Shown: positions 19,080 through 29,751, counted from the first letter of the stretch. The stretch is DNA of 64,000 nt from Nakamurella sp. PAMC28650 (GCF_014303395.1 NZ_CP060298.1:4545001-4609000); one strand, 5' to 3'. Numbers and translations: made by a program. The notes: generated from the sequence alone by a model not told the origin.

Positions 19080-19372
19080 TTGTCCTGGGCCAGGGTGGCC
19101 CACAGACCCGCCCCCTGCAGCTTGAGCACGTCGGCCTCCATGGCATCGCGGGTCCCGACCGATACCGTCGCCCGGCCCTTCTGGTGCACGTCCATCATCA
19201 GCTTCTCGGCCTTCGGACGTGGGTGGCCGAGCATCTTCTGGAACACGTAGGTGACGTAGGACATCAGGTTCACCGGGTCGTTCCAGACGATCGTCACCCA
19301 GGGCGCGTCCGGAAGCGTGACGTCCTGGACGTCGGTCGTTTCCTGCGTGGTCGGCGCACTACTGGTCACCAA
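19076..19372 (-). CDS. clpS: ATP-dependent Clp protease adaptor ClpS
   Basis: A 98-residue N-degron adaptor that delivers N-end-rule substrates to the Clp chaperone. The core [17 protein letters not shown] carries the N-degron pocket (ND near residues 31-32) and [12 protein letters not shown] follows. The first 20 residues are a flexible Thr-rich tail, as in other ClpS proteins. The start is TTG at 19372 or the adjacent GTG at 19369. It heads the DUF2017-mec-cysO-cysM run and is divergent from pncB. Confidence 0.93.
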   Translation of the reverse strand: MVTSSAPTTQETTDVQDVTLPDAPWVTIVWNDPVNLMSYVTYVFQKMLGHPRPKAEKLMMDVHQKGRATVSVGTRDAMEADVLKLQGAGLWATLAQDK

Positions 19373-19522
19373 ACCAGTGTGGCACGGCGGTTCCCGCTTC
19401 TGCGCCCTCGCTCACCACCTCTGCGGCCGCGACCGCCCCGGAACCCCGAGCACAGGGATCCGATGGATCCGGAGCTGCTCGCCATTCGAGGTCCGGCCGG
19501 TCACGATCGTTAGGCTGCCGGG

Positions 19523-20806
19523 ATGACGACCCCCTCCACCGCGCTGCTCACCGACCAGTACGAGCTGACGATGCTGCAGGCGGCGCTGGCCGACGGGAGT
19601 GCGGGCCGGAGGTGCACCTTCGAGGTGTTCGCCCGGCGACTGCCGAACGGTCGGCGCTACGGAGTGGTGGCCGGTACCGCGCGGGTACTCGACGCCGTCG
19701 CGGAGTTCCGTTTCGACTCCTCGGTTCTGGCGCACCTGGAGCCGATCCTGGATCGCCCGACGCTGGATCACCTGGCCGCCTGGAGATTCGACGGGGACAT
19801 CGACGGCTACCCCGAGGGCGAGTTGTTCTTCCCGGACTCGCCGGTGATGTCGGTGACCGGCAGTTTCGGCTCCGCCGTCATCCTGGAGACGGTGATCCTC
19901 TCGATCCTCAACCACGACTGTGCCATCGCCTCCGCGGCCGCCCGGATGAGCTCGGCGGCCGGTGGTCGGACGACCATCGAGATGGGCTCCCGCCGGACAC
20001 ACGAGCGGTCCGCGGTCGCGGCGGCACGGGCCGCCTACATCGCCGGGTTCACCGCGACGTCCAACCTGGAGGCCGGTCGCCGCTACGGCATCCCGACCGC
20101 CGGCACCGCAGCGCATGCCTTCACCCTGTTGCACGACACAGAGGCCGAGGCCTTCGCCGCCCAGGCGGCCTCGCTGGGCGTCGGCACCACCTTGCTGGTG
20201 GACACCTACGACATCACCCGGGGGATCGCCACCGCGATCGAGGTCGTCGGCACCGACCTGGGCGCCGTCCGCATCGACTCCGGAGACCTGGGGGTGCTGG
20301 CCAGGGCCGCCCGCGACCAGCTGGATTCCCTCGGCGCCACCCACACGAAGGTGGTGCTGTCCGGCGACCTCGACGAGTACGCGATCGCCGCGCTCCGGGC
20401 CGAACCGGTGGACGTCTACGGTGTCGGCACCTCGCTCGTCACCGGCTCGGGTGCTCCGACGGCCGGAATGGTCTACAAGATGGTCGAGGTCGACGGCCGG
20501 CCGGTGGCCAAGCGCAGCCAGAACAAGCGGTCGAGCGGCGGGGCGAAGGGAGCGCTGCGCCGGCATCGCAGCACCGGCACCGCCACCGAGGAGCTCGTCT
20601 ACCTGCTGGCCGGTCCGGCTCCCGAGCAGCAGGACGGCGACCGGATCCTGCCGGTGCCGCTGGTGCGGGCCGGAATCGCGTTGGAGAGCCAGACCCTGAG
20701 CGACGCCCGCCGACGGTTGGCCGATGCTCTCGTCTCCCTGCCGTGGGAGGGGCTCAAGCTCTCCCACGGCGACCCGGCGATCCCCACCACGATGCCGGGC
20801 AATTGA
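19523..20806 (+). CDS. pncB: Nicotinate phosphoribosyltransferase
   Basis: A 427-residue enzyme of the NAD salvage pathway that joins nicotinate with PRPP. ALLTDQYELTMLQAAL opens it, and the active-site segments EMGSRRTHE, GTAAHAF and RIDSGDLG are present; the His in the GTAAHAF segment is the expected phosphorylation site. It is followed 33 bases later by the nicotinamidase gene pncA, so the pair converts nicotinamide to nicotinate mononucleotide. Divergent from clpS, as I recall for M. tuberculosis pncB1. Confidence 0.95.
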   Translation: MTTPSTALLTDQYELTMLQAALADGSAGRRCTFEVFARRLPNGRRYGVVAGTARVLDAVAEFRFDSSVLAHLEPILDRPTLDHLAAWRFDGDIDGYPEGELFFPDSPVMSVTGSFGSAVILETVILSILNHDCAIASAAARMSSAAGGRTTIEMGSRRTHERSAVAAARAAYIAGFTATSNLEAGRRYGIPTAGTAAHAFTLLHDTEAEAFAAQAASLGVGTTLLVDTYDITRGIATAIEVVGTDLGAVRIDSGDLGVLARAARDQLDSLGATHTKVVLSGDLDEYAIAALRAEPVDVYGVGTSLVTGSGAPTAGMVYKMVEVDGRPVAKRSQNKRSSGGAKGALRRHRSTGTATEELVYLLAGPAPEQQDGDRILPVPLVRAGIALESQTLSDARRRLADALVSLPWEGLKLSHGDPAIPTTMPGN

Positions 20807-20839
20807 CCTGTCCCCCTGATCTGTTCTACGGAGAACGCA

Positions 20840-21433
20840 ATGGCCACCGATAGTTTCGACTCCACCACCGCCCTGATCGTGGTGGACGTGCAGCACGATT
20901 TCGCCGACCCGTCCGGGTCGCTCTACGTGAAGGGCGGCGAGCAGACACTGCCCGGGATCGTCGAACGGATCCGGGGCACGGTCGCGGCCGGCGGGCTGGT
21001 CGTCTACACCCAGGACTGGCACCCGGAACACACGCCGCACTTCGCTGTCGACGGCGGGCTCTGGCCGGTCCACTGCGTGATGGACACGCCGGGCGCCGCT
21101 CTGATGCCCGGGCTGCCGGTCGAAGGACCGGTGGTCCGCAAGGGTTCCGGTCCCGAGGACGGCTACTCCGGTTTCTCGGTGCTCGATCTGGAGACCGGTC
21201 GGACGTCCGGCACCGAGCTATCGACGATCCTGGACGAGAACGGCATCATGGCCATCACGGTCGTCGGGCTCGCTGGCGACTGGTGCGTCAAGGCCACCGC
21301 GATCGACGGCGTCGCCCTCGGCTACCGCACCACCGTCCCGCTCTCGCTGACCAGGTTCGTCGAGCTCCAACCCGGCGACGCCGAGGCTGCCGTCGCCGCG
21401 ATGCGCGCTGCCGGGGTCACCGTCACCGACTGA
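20840..21433 (+). CDS. pncA: Nicotinamidase (isochorismatase family)
   Basis: A 197-residue amidase that hydrolyses nicotinamide to nicotinate. The catalytic triad is visible: Asp in VVDVQHDF (about residue 13), Lys in VVRKGSG (about 98), and Cys in GLAGDWCVKATA (about 144). The metal-binding TQDWHPEHTPHF is near residue 55. GGAGAA precedes the ATG. It forms a unit with pncB. The first copy of an 80-bp palindromic element begins 41 bases after its stop. Confidence 0.95.
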   Translation: MATDSFDSTTALIVVDVQHDFADPSGSLYVKGGEQTLPGIVERIRGTVAAGGLVVYTQDWHPEHTPHFAVDGGLWPVHCVMDTPGAALMPGLPVEGPVVRKGSGPEDGYSGFSVLDLETGRTSGTELSTILDENGIMAITVVGLAGDWCVKATAIDGVALGYRTTVPLSLTRFVELQPGDAEAAVAAMRAAGVTVTD

Positions 21434-21440
21434 TCCCTTC

Positions 21441-21474
21441 CTGGCTCCCGGTTTCTGCGTGGCTCCCGGTTTCC
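21441..21474 (+). repeat. 18-bp tandem duplication abutting 80-bp element copy 1
   Basis: Two 18-base units, tggctcccggtttctgcg and the same with one change, lie head to tail between the pncA stop and the GCGTGG end of the 80-bp element. Tandem units of different sequence abut the same end of the other three copies. Confidence 0.75.
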
Positions 21475-21554
21475 GCGTGGATCAACTTCGCAGGCATGGA
21501 CGAAAGTGGCGACTTCTGTCCCTCCCGTCCCAAATCGGGGAAGTTGATCCATGC
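21475..21554 (+). repeat. 80-bp palindromic element, family 1, copy 1
   Basis: Exactly 80 bases, starting GCGTGGATCAACTTCGC and ending with the near-complement GGGGAAGTTGATCCATGC. The middle carries GGCATGGACGAAAGT and ACTTCTGTCCC, shared with the other copies. It lies 41 bases downstream of the pncA stop in the same orientation and before the amylosucrase gene. The transcript would fold into a long hairpin. Both strands are open across the whole unit. Confidence 0.9.
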
Positions 21555-21630
21555 GGGAGCCGCCACAGCCGCGGCGGCGACCTGACGGCCTGCGTTCGAC
21601 GGGTGCCCAGGCTTGGGCGAGAATATCCCG

Positions 21631-23562
21631 ATGCGCCACGCTCCTGGGTCCGCCCAGTCCATCGCCGCCGAGGCGCTCCACGGGCAGGCCCGTCATCTGC
21701 AGGAGACTTTCGCCGTCCGACTGGACCGATGGTGGGAGGACCTCTACGAGGGCCTGGCCGAGGTCTACTCCCCCAGTGAGACCGACGACCTGAGCGAGCG
21801 CCTGATCCGTCTGGCGGCCGGGGCCTTCCTGGACCGTGATCCCGAGTTGCGCCTCCTCGACGAAGAACGAACGCTGAGCCCTGACTGGTTCCAGTCGCCG
21901 GAGATGCTGGGCTACGCCGCGTACGCCGACCGGTTCGGCGACACCATTGCCGGCGTCGGGGAGAAAATTCCCTACCTCCGAGAACTCGGGGTCACGTATC
22001 TGCACCTGATGCCGCTTCTTCGTCCACGCCCCGGTGACAGCGACGGTGGATACGCCGTCGCCGACTACCGGACCGTGCGGGAGGACCTCGGAACCGTCGC
22101 CGACCTGAAGGACCTGGCCACCGAACTGCGACGGGCCGGCATCAGCCTGGTGCTCGATCTGGTGCTCAACCACGTTGCCCGCGAACACGAATGGGCCGTG
22201 AGGGCACAGCAGGGGGACACCCACTATCAGGAGTACTTCTACGTCTTTCCCGATCGCACCATGCCCGATGCCTACGAGCGAACGCTGCCCGAGGTCTTCC
22301 CGGATTTCGCGCCGGGCAATTTCACGTTCGACGAACAGCTGCAATCCTGGGTCTGGACCACATTCAACTCGTTTCAATGGGACGTGAGATGGACCAATCC
22401 TGACGTCTTCCATGAATACGCCGAGATCATCTTGTTCCTGGCCAACCTGGGGGTCCAGGTGCTGCGTCTGGATGCAATCGCATTCATGTTCAAACGCCTG
22501 GGTACGGATTCGCAGAATCAGCCCGAAGTGCATGCCATCACCCAGGCGCTGCGAGCGGTTGCCAAGATCGCCTGTCCTGCAGTCAATTTCAAGGCGGAGG
22601 CGATCGTCGGCCCGGCCGACCTGGTGCGATACCTGGGCGAGGGCCGTCATTACGGCAAGGTCAGCGATATCGCCTACCACAACAGCTTGATGGTGCAGAT
22701 CTGGTCGATGCTGGCGGCACGGGACGTCACGCTCGCGGCACACGCACTGCGCGGCCTTCCACTCGCCCCCAGCACCACGGCCTGGGTGACGTACCTGCGA
22801 TGCCATGACGACATCGGGTGGGCGATCGATGACGCCGATGCGGCGGCGGTCGGTCTCTCGGGTCCGGGCCACCGAAATTTTCTTTCCGAGTACTATTCCG
22901 GTACTTTGCCCGGGTCTACGGCGAGAGGTCTTGTTTTCCAATACAATCCGGAAACGGGAGACCGTCGGATCAGCGGAATGGCTGCCAGTCTGGTCGGTCT
23001 GGAAGCTGCGCTGGAGTCCGAGAACGGTCACGCGGTCGACCTGGTGATCGGCCGGCTCTTCGTCGCCTACGCAATGGTATTGGGGTGGGGCGGAATTCCG
23101 GTGATCTGGATGGGTGACGAACTGGCCCTGACCAACGACCCCGGGTGGGCGGAGGAGACCGGCCACGAGTCGGACAACCGCTGGGTCCACCGGCCGCGTA
23201 TGCCCTGGGAAGTCGCGTCTCTGCGCGGCGAGCGGGGTACGGTCGCCGGCCGGATGTTCGAGGTCCTGACGCACCTCGTCCGCGTGCGCTCGAATCTTCC
23301 GCACCTGCACGCGTCGGTGGCGTCCGAGATTCCGGACCTGTCCGATCCGGGCGTACTCCCGGTGCTGCGTCGTCATCCACTCGGCAGCCTGCTGGAGCTC
23401 TACAACGTCACCGACAGCTGGCGGTCGTGGCCGGGTGATCGCCTGCGAGCCCTCGGATTGGGTGCGGGTGTGGATCAGATCTCGGGCGAGGCGGTGCAGA
23501 TCGGCGCCGACGACATGGTCTGGCTCGCGCCCTACGCCGCCCGGTGGATCATCGCGAACTGA
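21631..23562 (+). CDS. Amylosucrase (GH13 alpha-amylase family)
   Basis: A 643-residue glucansucrase-type enzyme. Amylosucrase builds alpha-1,4-glucan from sucrose, releasing fructose. A helical N-terminal domain of about 85 residues precedes the (beta/alpha)8 barrel. GH13 motifs are in order: DLVLNHV, the catalytic Asp in VLRLDAIAF, the acid Glu in NFKAEAIVG, and YLRCHDDIGW. DGGYAVADYR is typical of amylosucrase. There is no signal peptide. ATG at 21631 has GGCGAGAA upstream; a TTG lies 18 bases earlier. Sucrose hydrolase and isomaltulose synthase are less likely alternatives. Confidence 0.85.
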   Translation: MRHAPGSAQSIAAEALHGQARHLQETFAVRLDRWWEDLYEGLAEVYSPSETDDLSERLIRLAAGAFLDRDPELRLLDEERTLSPDWFQSPEMLGYAAYADRFGDTIAGVGEKIPYLRELGVTYLHLMPLLRPRPGDSDGGYAVADYRTVREDLGTVADLKDLATELRRAGISLVLDLVLNHVAREHEWAVRAQQGDTHYQEYFYVFPDRTMPDAYERTLPEVFPDFAPGNFTFDEQLQSWVWTTFNSFQWDVRWTNPDVFHEYAEIILFLANLGVQVLRLDAIAFMFKRLGTDSQNQPEVHAITQALRAVAKIACPAVNFKAEAIVGPADLVRYLGEGRHYGKVSDIAYHNSLMVQIWSMLAARDVTLAAHALRGLPLAPSTTAWVTYLRCHDDIGWAIDDADAAAVGLSGPGHRNFLSEYYSGTLPGSTARGLVFQYNPETGDRRISGMAASLVGLEAALESENGHAVDLVIGRLFVAYAMVLGWGGIPVIWMGDELALTNDPGWAEETGHESDNRWVHRPRMPWEVASLRGERGTVAGRMFEVLTHLVRVRSNLPHLHASVASEIPDLSDPGVLPVLRRHPLGSLLELYNVTDSWRSWPGDRLRALGLGAGVDQISGEAVQIGADDMVWLAPYAARWIIAN

Positions 23563-23614
23563 AAGGCGGGTCGGTCGGACAGGTGAGGCCCTGGAACGGA
23601 GCCTCGAAGCTGCT

Positions 23615-24394
23615 TTACCAACCGACCTTTGCGATGGCGGTCACCGTTCCCGGCGCCACCTCGGTGAATCCGGCGTCACGAACGGCCAGCAGATGTTCCT
23701 CCGCCCACGCGGAACCGTCATCGGCGATCGTCCGGGACAACGACGACCAGGTAGCGACGTCCGCCCGGCGGACCGAGCAGAGCAGACCCGCTCGGAGCCA
23801 TCGGTGCAGCCGCGGCTGGTCTGCCGTCAGGAGGGCCGCCGCGATCATTCCCGCGTGACCCGTCTGTGCCATCGCCTTGCCCAGCGTCATGATCGGTGAC
23901 GGAGGGAGCCAGATCTGCAGAGCGTCCGCAGGTGGAGGGGTGATCAACTCGTCCGCGGCGACATCGGTCCCCCCGACCTGCAGCTTGCTGATCCGCTTGT
24001 CCAGATCCTGCACCCGGCCGGGCACCAGTGCACGGATCTCGGTGTCGCCCGCGGACAGCGTGAGGCCCGGAAGGTCGGCGGTAGCAACCCATTGCGAACC
24101 ACGCGCGCGGCGGGTGACCTTGCGGATGTGTCCGGCGCAGTAATCCCGGACGGCGTCGTACCACTCCCCGCCTGGCTCCGCGCGTGGGTCGAGACAGATT
24201 GCAGCACTGGCACTAGCGGCGAGCGCAAGGGCGGTGTGCCAGGACGGCGGCCGATCGCGTTCCATCCGCAGGATCAATTGCAGCGCTCGGATGTCCTCGG
24301 CCGCCTCTTCCCGATCGGCCAGCACCTCGTCGTCGTCCAGCCCCAGCCAGTACCCGTAGCGCACCAGGAGCGGCGCGAGCACTTCACCGGTCAT
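23615..24394 (-). CDS. PTH2-like peptidyl-tRNA hydrolase domain protein
   Basis: A 259-residue protein. The C-terminal half contains LGKAMAQTGHAGMIAAALL, similar to the KGKxxAQxxHA helix of PTH2-type peptidyl-tRNA hydrolases. The N-terminal half has RVQDLDKRISKLQVGGTD. I recall actinobacterial proteins of this form annotated as PTH2 family. The fit to the classical enzyme is loose, so activity is uncertain. AAGGA lies seven bases before ATG 24394. It is separated from serB by an 80-bp element. Confidence 0.6.
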   Translation of the reverse strand: MTGEVLAPLLVRYGYWLGLDDDEVLADREEAAEDIRALQLILRMERDRPPSWHTALALAASASAAICLDPRAEPGGEWYDAVRDYCAGHIRKVTRRARGSQWVATADLPGLTLSAGDTEIRALVPGRVQDLDKRISKLQVGGTDVAADELITPPPADALQIWLPPSPIMTLGKAMAQTGHAGMIAAALLTADQPRLHRWLRAGLLCSVRRADVATWSSLSRTIADDGSAWAEEHLLAVRDAGFTEVAPGTVTAIAKVGW

Positions 24395-24418
24395 CTCGGA
24401 ATCCTTCTGCGGCGTCCT

Positions 24419-24498
24419 GCATGGATCAAAATCGCGAATTTGGGACCGGTGGGACAGAAGTAATCAAGTTCATCCATGCCTGCGAAGTTGATCCACGC
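24419..24498 (-). repeat. 80-bp palindromic element, family 1, copy 2
   Basis: Exactly 80 bases in minus orientation. On the minus strand it begins GCGTGGATCAACTTCGC at 24498 and ends TTTTGATCCATGC at 24419. The right arm is the least conserved of the four. It begins 67 bases downstream of the serB stop, in the orientation of serB, with a tandem repeat between. Confidence 0.9.
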
Positions 24499-24532
24499 CA
24501 ACCCGGGCCCTGCCCAACCCGGGCCCAGCCCA
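24499..24532 (-). repeat. 16-bp tandem duplication abutting element copy 2
   Basis: Two 16-base units, caacccgggccctgcc and caacccgggcccagcc, lie next to the GCGTGG end of copy 2, between it and the serB stop codon. Same arrangement as at the other three copies, with a different unit sequence. Confidence 0.7.
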
Positions 24533-24565
24533 TCCAGGATCAGACCCAGGCCGGGGAGGCGAGGG

Positions 24566-25897
<1,332 letters not shown>

Positions 25898-27634
25898 TCA
25901 GGCGTTCGGTATGCCCAGATGGTCGCTGGACTCCAGTTCCTGCAGCGGTTGCCAGTCGCGGCTCGGATGGGCTTCGGTGCGCATTCGTTCGAGCATGTGC
26001 GGGTGGTGCAACTCGAAGGCAGGCCGCTCGGACCGGATCCGCGGCAGCGAGGTGAAGTTGTGCCGTGGCGGCGGCGAGCTGGTGGCCCACTCGAGCGAGT
26101 TTCCGTAGCCCCACGGGTCGTCCGCGGTGGTGACCTCGCCATAGCGCAACGACCGGAAGACATTCCAGATGAAAGGCAGGGTCGAGGCGCCGAGGATGAA
26201 AGAGCCGATCGTCGAGATGGTGTTCAGCGTGGTGAACCCGTCGGACGGCAGATAGTCCGGGTAACGACGCGGCATGCCCATGTTGCCGAGCCAGTGCTGC
26301 ACCAGGAACGTCAGGTGGAACCCAAAGAACGTGGTCCAGAAGTGGAACTTGCCCAACCCCTCGTCCAGGAAGCGGCCGGTCATCTTCGGGAACCAAAAGT
26401 AGATCCCGGAGAAGGTGGCGAAGACGATGGTCCCGAACAGGACGTAGTGGAAGTGCGCCACGACGAAATACGAGTCGGAGACGTGGAAGTCGAGCGCCGG
26501 GGAGGCAAGGATGACGCCCGTCAGACCACCGAACAGGAAGGTCACCAGGAACCCGCAGGCGAACAGCATCGGGGTCTCGAAGGTGATCTGCCCCTTCCAC
26601 ATGGTGCCGATCCAGTTGAAGAACTTCAGACCGGTGGGGACGGCGATCAGGAACGTCATGAAGGAGAAGAACGGCAGCAGGACGGCGCCGGTGGCGAACA
26701 TGTGATGCGCCCACACCGCGACCGACAACGCGGCGATCGACAGTGTCGCGTAGATCAATCCCCGGTAGCCGAACAGCGGTTTCCGGGAGAAGACCGGGAA
26801 CACCTCGGAGACGATGCCGAAGAACGGCAACGCGATGATGTAGACCTCCGGATGACCGAAGAACCAGAACAGGTGCTGGAACAGGATCGCCCCACCGTTG
26901 GCCGGGTCGAAGACATGGGAGCCGAAGTGTCTATCGGCCGCCAGTCCGAACAACGCCGCCGTGAGCACCGGGAAGGCGATCAGGATCAGGATCGAGGTCA
27001 CCAGGATGTTCCAGGTGAAGATCGGCAGGCGCCACATCGTCATGCCCGGGGCACGGAGGCAGACCACCGTGGTGATCATGTTGACGCCGCCGAGGATGGT
27101 GCCGAGGCCGGAGACGGCCAGGCCCATGATCCACAGGTCGCCACCGGCACCCGGCGAGTTCACCGAGTTCGACAGCGGCGTGTAGGCGGTCCATCCGAAC
27201 GCGGCCGCGCCACCGGGGGTGAAGAACCCGGAGACGGCGATGGTCGACCCGAACAGGTAGAGCCAGTAGGAGAAGGCGTTGAGCCGCGGGAAGGCGACGT
27301 CGGGAGCACCGATCTGCAACGGGAGCACGAAGTTCGCGAAGCCGAACACGATGGCCGTCGCATAGAACAGCAGCATGATCGTTCCGTGCATCGTGAACAG
27401 CTGGTTGTACTGCTCGTTCGAGAGGAACTGCATCCCCGGGCGGGCGAGTTCGGCGCGCATGATCAGCGCCATCACTCCACCGACCATGAAGAAGAAGAAC
27501 GCGGTGCAGATGTACATCTTGCCCAGCGTCTTGGGATCGGTCGTCTTCAGGTAGCCCAACAGGGCGACTCCGGGACGGAGTTTGTTCACCGGGTACGCCC
27601 GGGTCACTACGGGGCGTGGGGCTACGGCTGTCAC
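25898..27634 (-). CDS. ctaD: Cytochrome c oxidase subunit I
   Basis: A 578-residue haem-copper oxidase subunit with twelve membrane helices. Haem and copper ligands can be placed: MHGTIMLL near residue 82 (low-spin haem), HPEVYII near 264 (CuB and the cross-linked Tyr), HHMFATG near 312 (CuB), and HFHYVLFG near 397 (haem ligands). It is the terminal oxidase of the aa3 branch. GTG 27634 has GGAGGA seven bases upstream. The other oxidase subunits are not adjacent. Confidence 0.95.
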   Translation of the reverse strand: MTAVAPRPVVTRAYPVNKLRPGVALLGYLKTTDPKTLGKMYICTAFFFFMVGGVMALIMRAELARPGMQFLSNEQYNQLFTMHGTIMLLFYATAIVFGFANFVLPLQIGAPDVAFPRLNAFSYWLYLFGSTIAVSGFFTPGGAAAFGWTAYTPLSNSVNSPGAGGDLWIMGLAVSGLGTILGGVNMITTVVCLRAPGMTMWRLPIFTWNILVTSILILIAFPVLTAALFGLAADRHFGSHVFDPANGGAILFQHLFWFFGHPEVYIIALPFFGIVSEVFPVFSRKPLFGYRGLIYATLSIAALSVAVWAHHMFATGAVLLPFFSFMTFLIAVPTGLKFFNWIGTMWKGQITFETPMLFACGFLVTFLFGGLTGVILASPALDFHVSDSYFVVAHFHYVLFGTIVFATFSGIYFWFPKMTGRFLDEGLGKFHFWTTFFGFHLTFLVQHWLGNMGMPRRYPDYLPSDGFTTLNTISTIGSFILGASTLPFIWNVFRSLRYGEVTTADDPWGYGNSLEWATSSPPPRHNFTSLPRIRSERPAFELHHPHMLERMRTEAHPSRDWQPLQELESSDHLGIPNA

Positions 27635-27906
27635 GGGCGGTCCTCCAGCAGTTCGGCACACTGGCATCGCAGCCCCACGAGCGGGACCGGGCGGGCCCAT
27701 GAACGGGACCGGCGACACTGTTGGAGCTTAGTCCGACAAAGCGTAGAAGACGATGCCGGAAGGCCGGGAACCGCCGTTCGCAGCTCTGCAATTCGAACGC
27801 ACGGCGGCCGACCGGGCCCGGTGGACAGCAGTCATCACTTCGTCCATGACGGGTGGAACCCTCCAGGACGTGGGGAGCGGTCCGGCCCCGAGCGGGAGCA
27901 ACATGC
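27635..27906. other. Interval upstream of ctaD
   Basis: No gene recognised. It must carry the ctaD promoter and leader on the minus strand. I see no strong sigma-70-type hexamers or riboswitch-like structure. Confidence 0.35.
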
Positions 27907-27944
27907 AAAAAGACCCGCCGACCGGAGAAATTCCGATCGGCGGG
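27907..27944 (-). terminator. Intrinsic terminator after tRNA-Ala
   Basis: On the minus strand CCCGCCGATCGG pairs with CCGGTCGGCGGG (one wobble) around a seven-base loop and is followed by TCTTTTT. It starts 11 bases past the tRNA 3' end. Confidence 0.85.
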
Positions 27945-27955
27945 CCTGCTCACGG

Positions 27956-28028
27956 TGGAGCTGAGGGGACTCGAACCCCTGACCCCCACACTGCCAGTGT
28001 GGTGCGCTACCAGCTGCGCCACAGCCCC
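27956..28028 (-). tRNA. tRNA-Ala (anticodon GGC)
   Basis: On the minus strand the acceptor GGGGCTG pairs with CAGCTCC (one wobble). Anticodon stem CCACA/TGTGG holds loop CTGGCAG, anticodon GGC. T-loop TTCGAGT, discriminator A, encoded ACC but not full CCA. A strong terminator follows. Confidence 0.95.
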
Positions 28029-28145
28029 GTGAAGCTGCTCGGCAACACTACCAAGACCGGCCGAGCAGCTCCTAATCGGGACATCGCGCCTGATCAGGAC
28101 GGCGGGGGGCCCACCCAGGCGGCTGACCGGGCCTGCCCACGGGGT

Positions 28146-29003
28146 TCAGCCCAGCAGCTTGGTCAGCCAATCGGTGGAGTTCAGGTTCAACAGCGCACCG
28201 TCCTTGACGACGGCGGGCGTGGCGATCTCCTGGCCGGTGGGGGTGGCCGCCGTCAGGGAGACCTTGGCGGCATCGGCCGTGGACTGCGCCTGCGTGAGGA
28301 ACGCACCGGAGGTGATGCACGCCGAGGCGGTCTGCGGGGCGCCGAGTTGGACCGCAATCTTGGCCAGGTCGGCGTTGGAGAGGTCCGCCGACCCCCCTTC
28401 CGCCGGCTGCGTGCCCGAGCTGAACATCCTGGTGTGGAAGTTCAGGAACAGGCCCTTGGGTGCGGATCCGGCAGGGACGGACGCGACGCATTCGAAGGCC
28501 GCCGCGGCCCTGGTCGAGTAGTCGTGGGACGCGGACTCCTTGTTCAGGAAGTTCATGAAGTGGTAGCGGACGGTCAGTTTGCCCTCGTCGACCGCCTTCA
28601 TGATCTGTTGGCCGTACTGCGATTCGAACTGTTGGCAGGCCGGGCAGATGCCGTCCTCGTAGAGATCGAGCGTGAGGGCCGGGGCGCCGCCGGTCACCGT
28701 GATGATCCCGCCGCTGACCGATGCGGTGGAATTCGTCGAGGTCGGGTGGTCGCTGACGGGCGAGGCGTTGGCCTGGCGGTTCAGCACCAGACCGACCACG
28801 ACCACCACCGCGATCAGGGCCACCGCGACCGCGCCGATCCACAACTGGGTGCGGTTGGACCTGGCGTTGGTCTGCCTGGCCGCCGCGACCGACTGCCGGG
28901 AGCCCGGTGGCGGCTGGATCCGGCGATCGACCACGGGCTTCCGGACGCGCTCCGGCTTCCGGCCGGAATCCGAGTCGTCCTTGCGAGACCTTCCCTGCGC
29001 CAC
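28146..29003 (-). CDS. DsbA-family thioredoxin-fold protein, membrane anchored
   Basis: A 285-residue protein. A basic, disordered N-terminus of about 60 residues is followed by one membrane helix (LWIGAVAVALIAVVVVVG). The outside part is a DsbA-type thioredoxin domain with active site CPAC (in DGICPACQQF near residue 119). A cis-Pro is likely in ATPAVV. Actinobacterial members oxidise or isomerise disulfides in exported proteins. GTG 29003 follows GAGGAG by four bases; a GTG at 29015 is possible. Confidence 0.85.
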   Translation of the reverse strand: MAQGRSRKDDSDSGRKPERVRKPVVDRRIQPPPGSRQSVAAARQTNARSNRTQLWIGAVAVALIAVVVVVGLVLNRQANASPVSDHPTSTNSTASVSGGIITVTGGAPALTLDLYEDGICPACQQFESQYGQQIMKAVDEGKLTVRYHFMNFLNKESASHDYSTRAAAAFECVASVPAGSAPKGLFLNFHTRMFSSGTQPAEGGSADLSNADLAKIAVQLGAPQTASACITSGAFLTQAQSTADAAKVSLTAATPTGQEIATPAVVKDGALLNLNSTDWLTKLLG

Positions 29004-29127
29004 TGCACTCCTCACGACGATGCCCTCCACCGGAGGCAGGATCTGCCACCCGACGCGGGTCGATGGGACCGCCATCTGCTCTCGTACGGCCGTTTCCAGC
29101 CACACGGTAGTGGTCCCGGATGAGGAT

Positions 29128-29751
29128 CTAGGGAGTGACCGACCAGCCGGCCGCCTCGAGATGCCTGCGGACGCGATCCACATCACTTTCCGACGGCATC
29201 TCGTCGGTGATCCTGGTGATCAGCACGCCGATGTCCGCCACACCGACCGGGGCCTGTCCGGCGGCCAGGATCTCCCTGGCCACCCAGACGGTTTCGGCGT
29301 CGGTCAGCCGGCGCCGCAGGAGCGCCAGCAGCGGAATGTAGTCCTGCGGCGGGACGCCCTGCGGGTAGCCCTCCCGGAGCCAGCCGAGGATGGATCGCAG
29401 GAACGCGGGCCGCTGCATCGACTTCTTCTCCGCCGACGGGCGGTCGAACGCCCCGGCCAGTGGCCATCCGGCCGCGGCCAGGCGCGCCGCCACCAGAGCG
29501 ACGTCCTCGTCGGTCGGATCCTCGTTGGCGACCTTCTCGATCGCTGCCATCACGTCGGCCCGGTCGGTCCTGACCTGGCCGTGACCGGTCAGGAAGTCGA
29601 CGATCTGGTCCAGTTCGGCGTCATCCAGACGACGACGCAACAGCGCCAGCAAGGGGAAGTAGTCCTTGGGCGGGACGCCTTCGGGATAGCCCTTGCGGAG
29701 CCAGTGGAGCACCGAGGCGATCAGACCGGGCTTGTCCTCCACGGTCGACAT
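29128..29751 (-). CDS. DUF3349 protein with two tandem domains
   Basis: A 207-residue soluble protein containing the DUF3349 unit twice. Units start near residues 10 and 116. Each has the core WLR-x-GYP-x-GVPP-x-DY-x-PLLALLRRRL, and each ends in an AAGW motif (residues about 94 and 202). Single-domain homologues occur in mycobacteria next to a small membrane protein and a phosphate transporter gene, as here. ATG 29751 overlaps the preceding stop by one base. Function is unknown. Confidence 0.88.
   Translation of the reverse strand: MSTVEDKPGLIASVLHWLRKGYPEGVPPKDYFPLLALLRRRLDDAELDQIVDFLTGHGQVRTDRADVMAAIEKVANEDPTDEDVALVAARLAAAGWPLAGAFDRPSAEKKSMQRPAFLRSILGWLREGYPQGVPPQDYIPLLALLRRRLTDAETVWVAREILAAGQAPVGVADIGVLITRITDEMPSESDVDRVRRHLEAAGWSVTP

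Noticed and set aside
25919-27964. 681-codon plus-strand frame opposite ctaD
   Set aside because: No recognisable domain; ctaD ligands are all on the minus strand.
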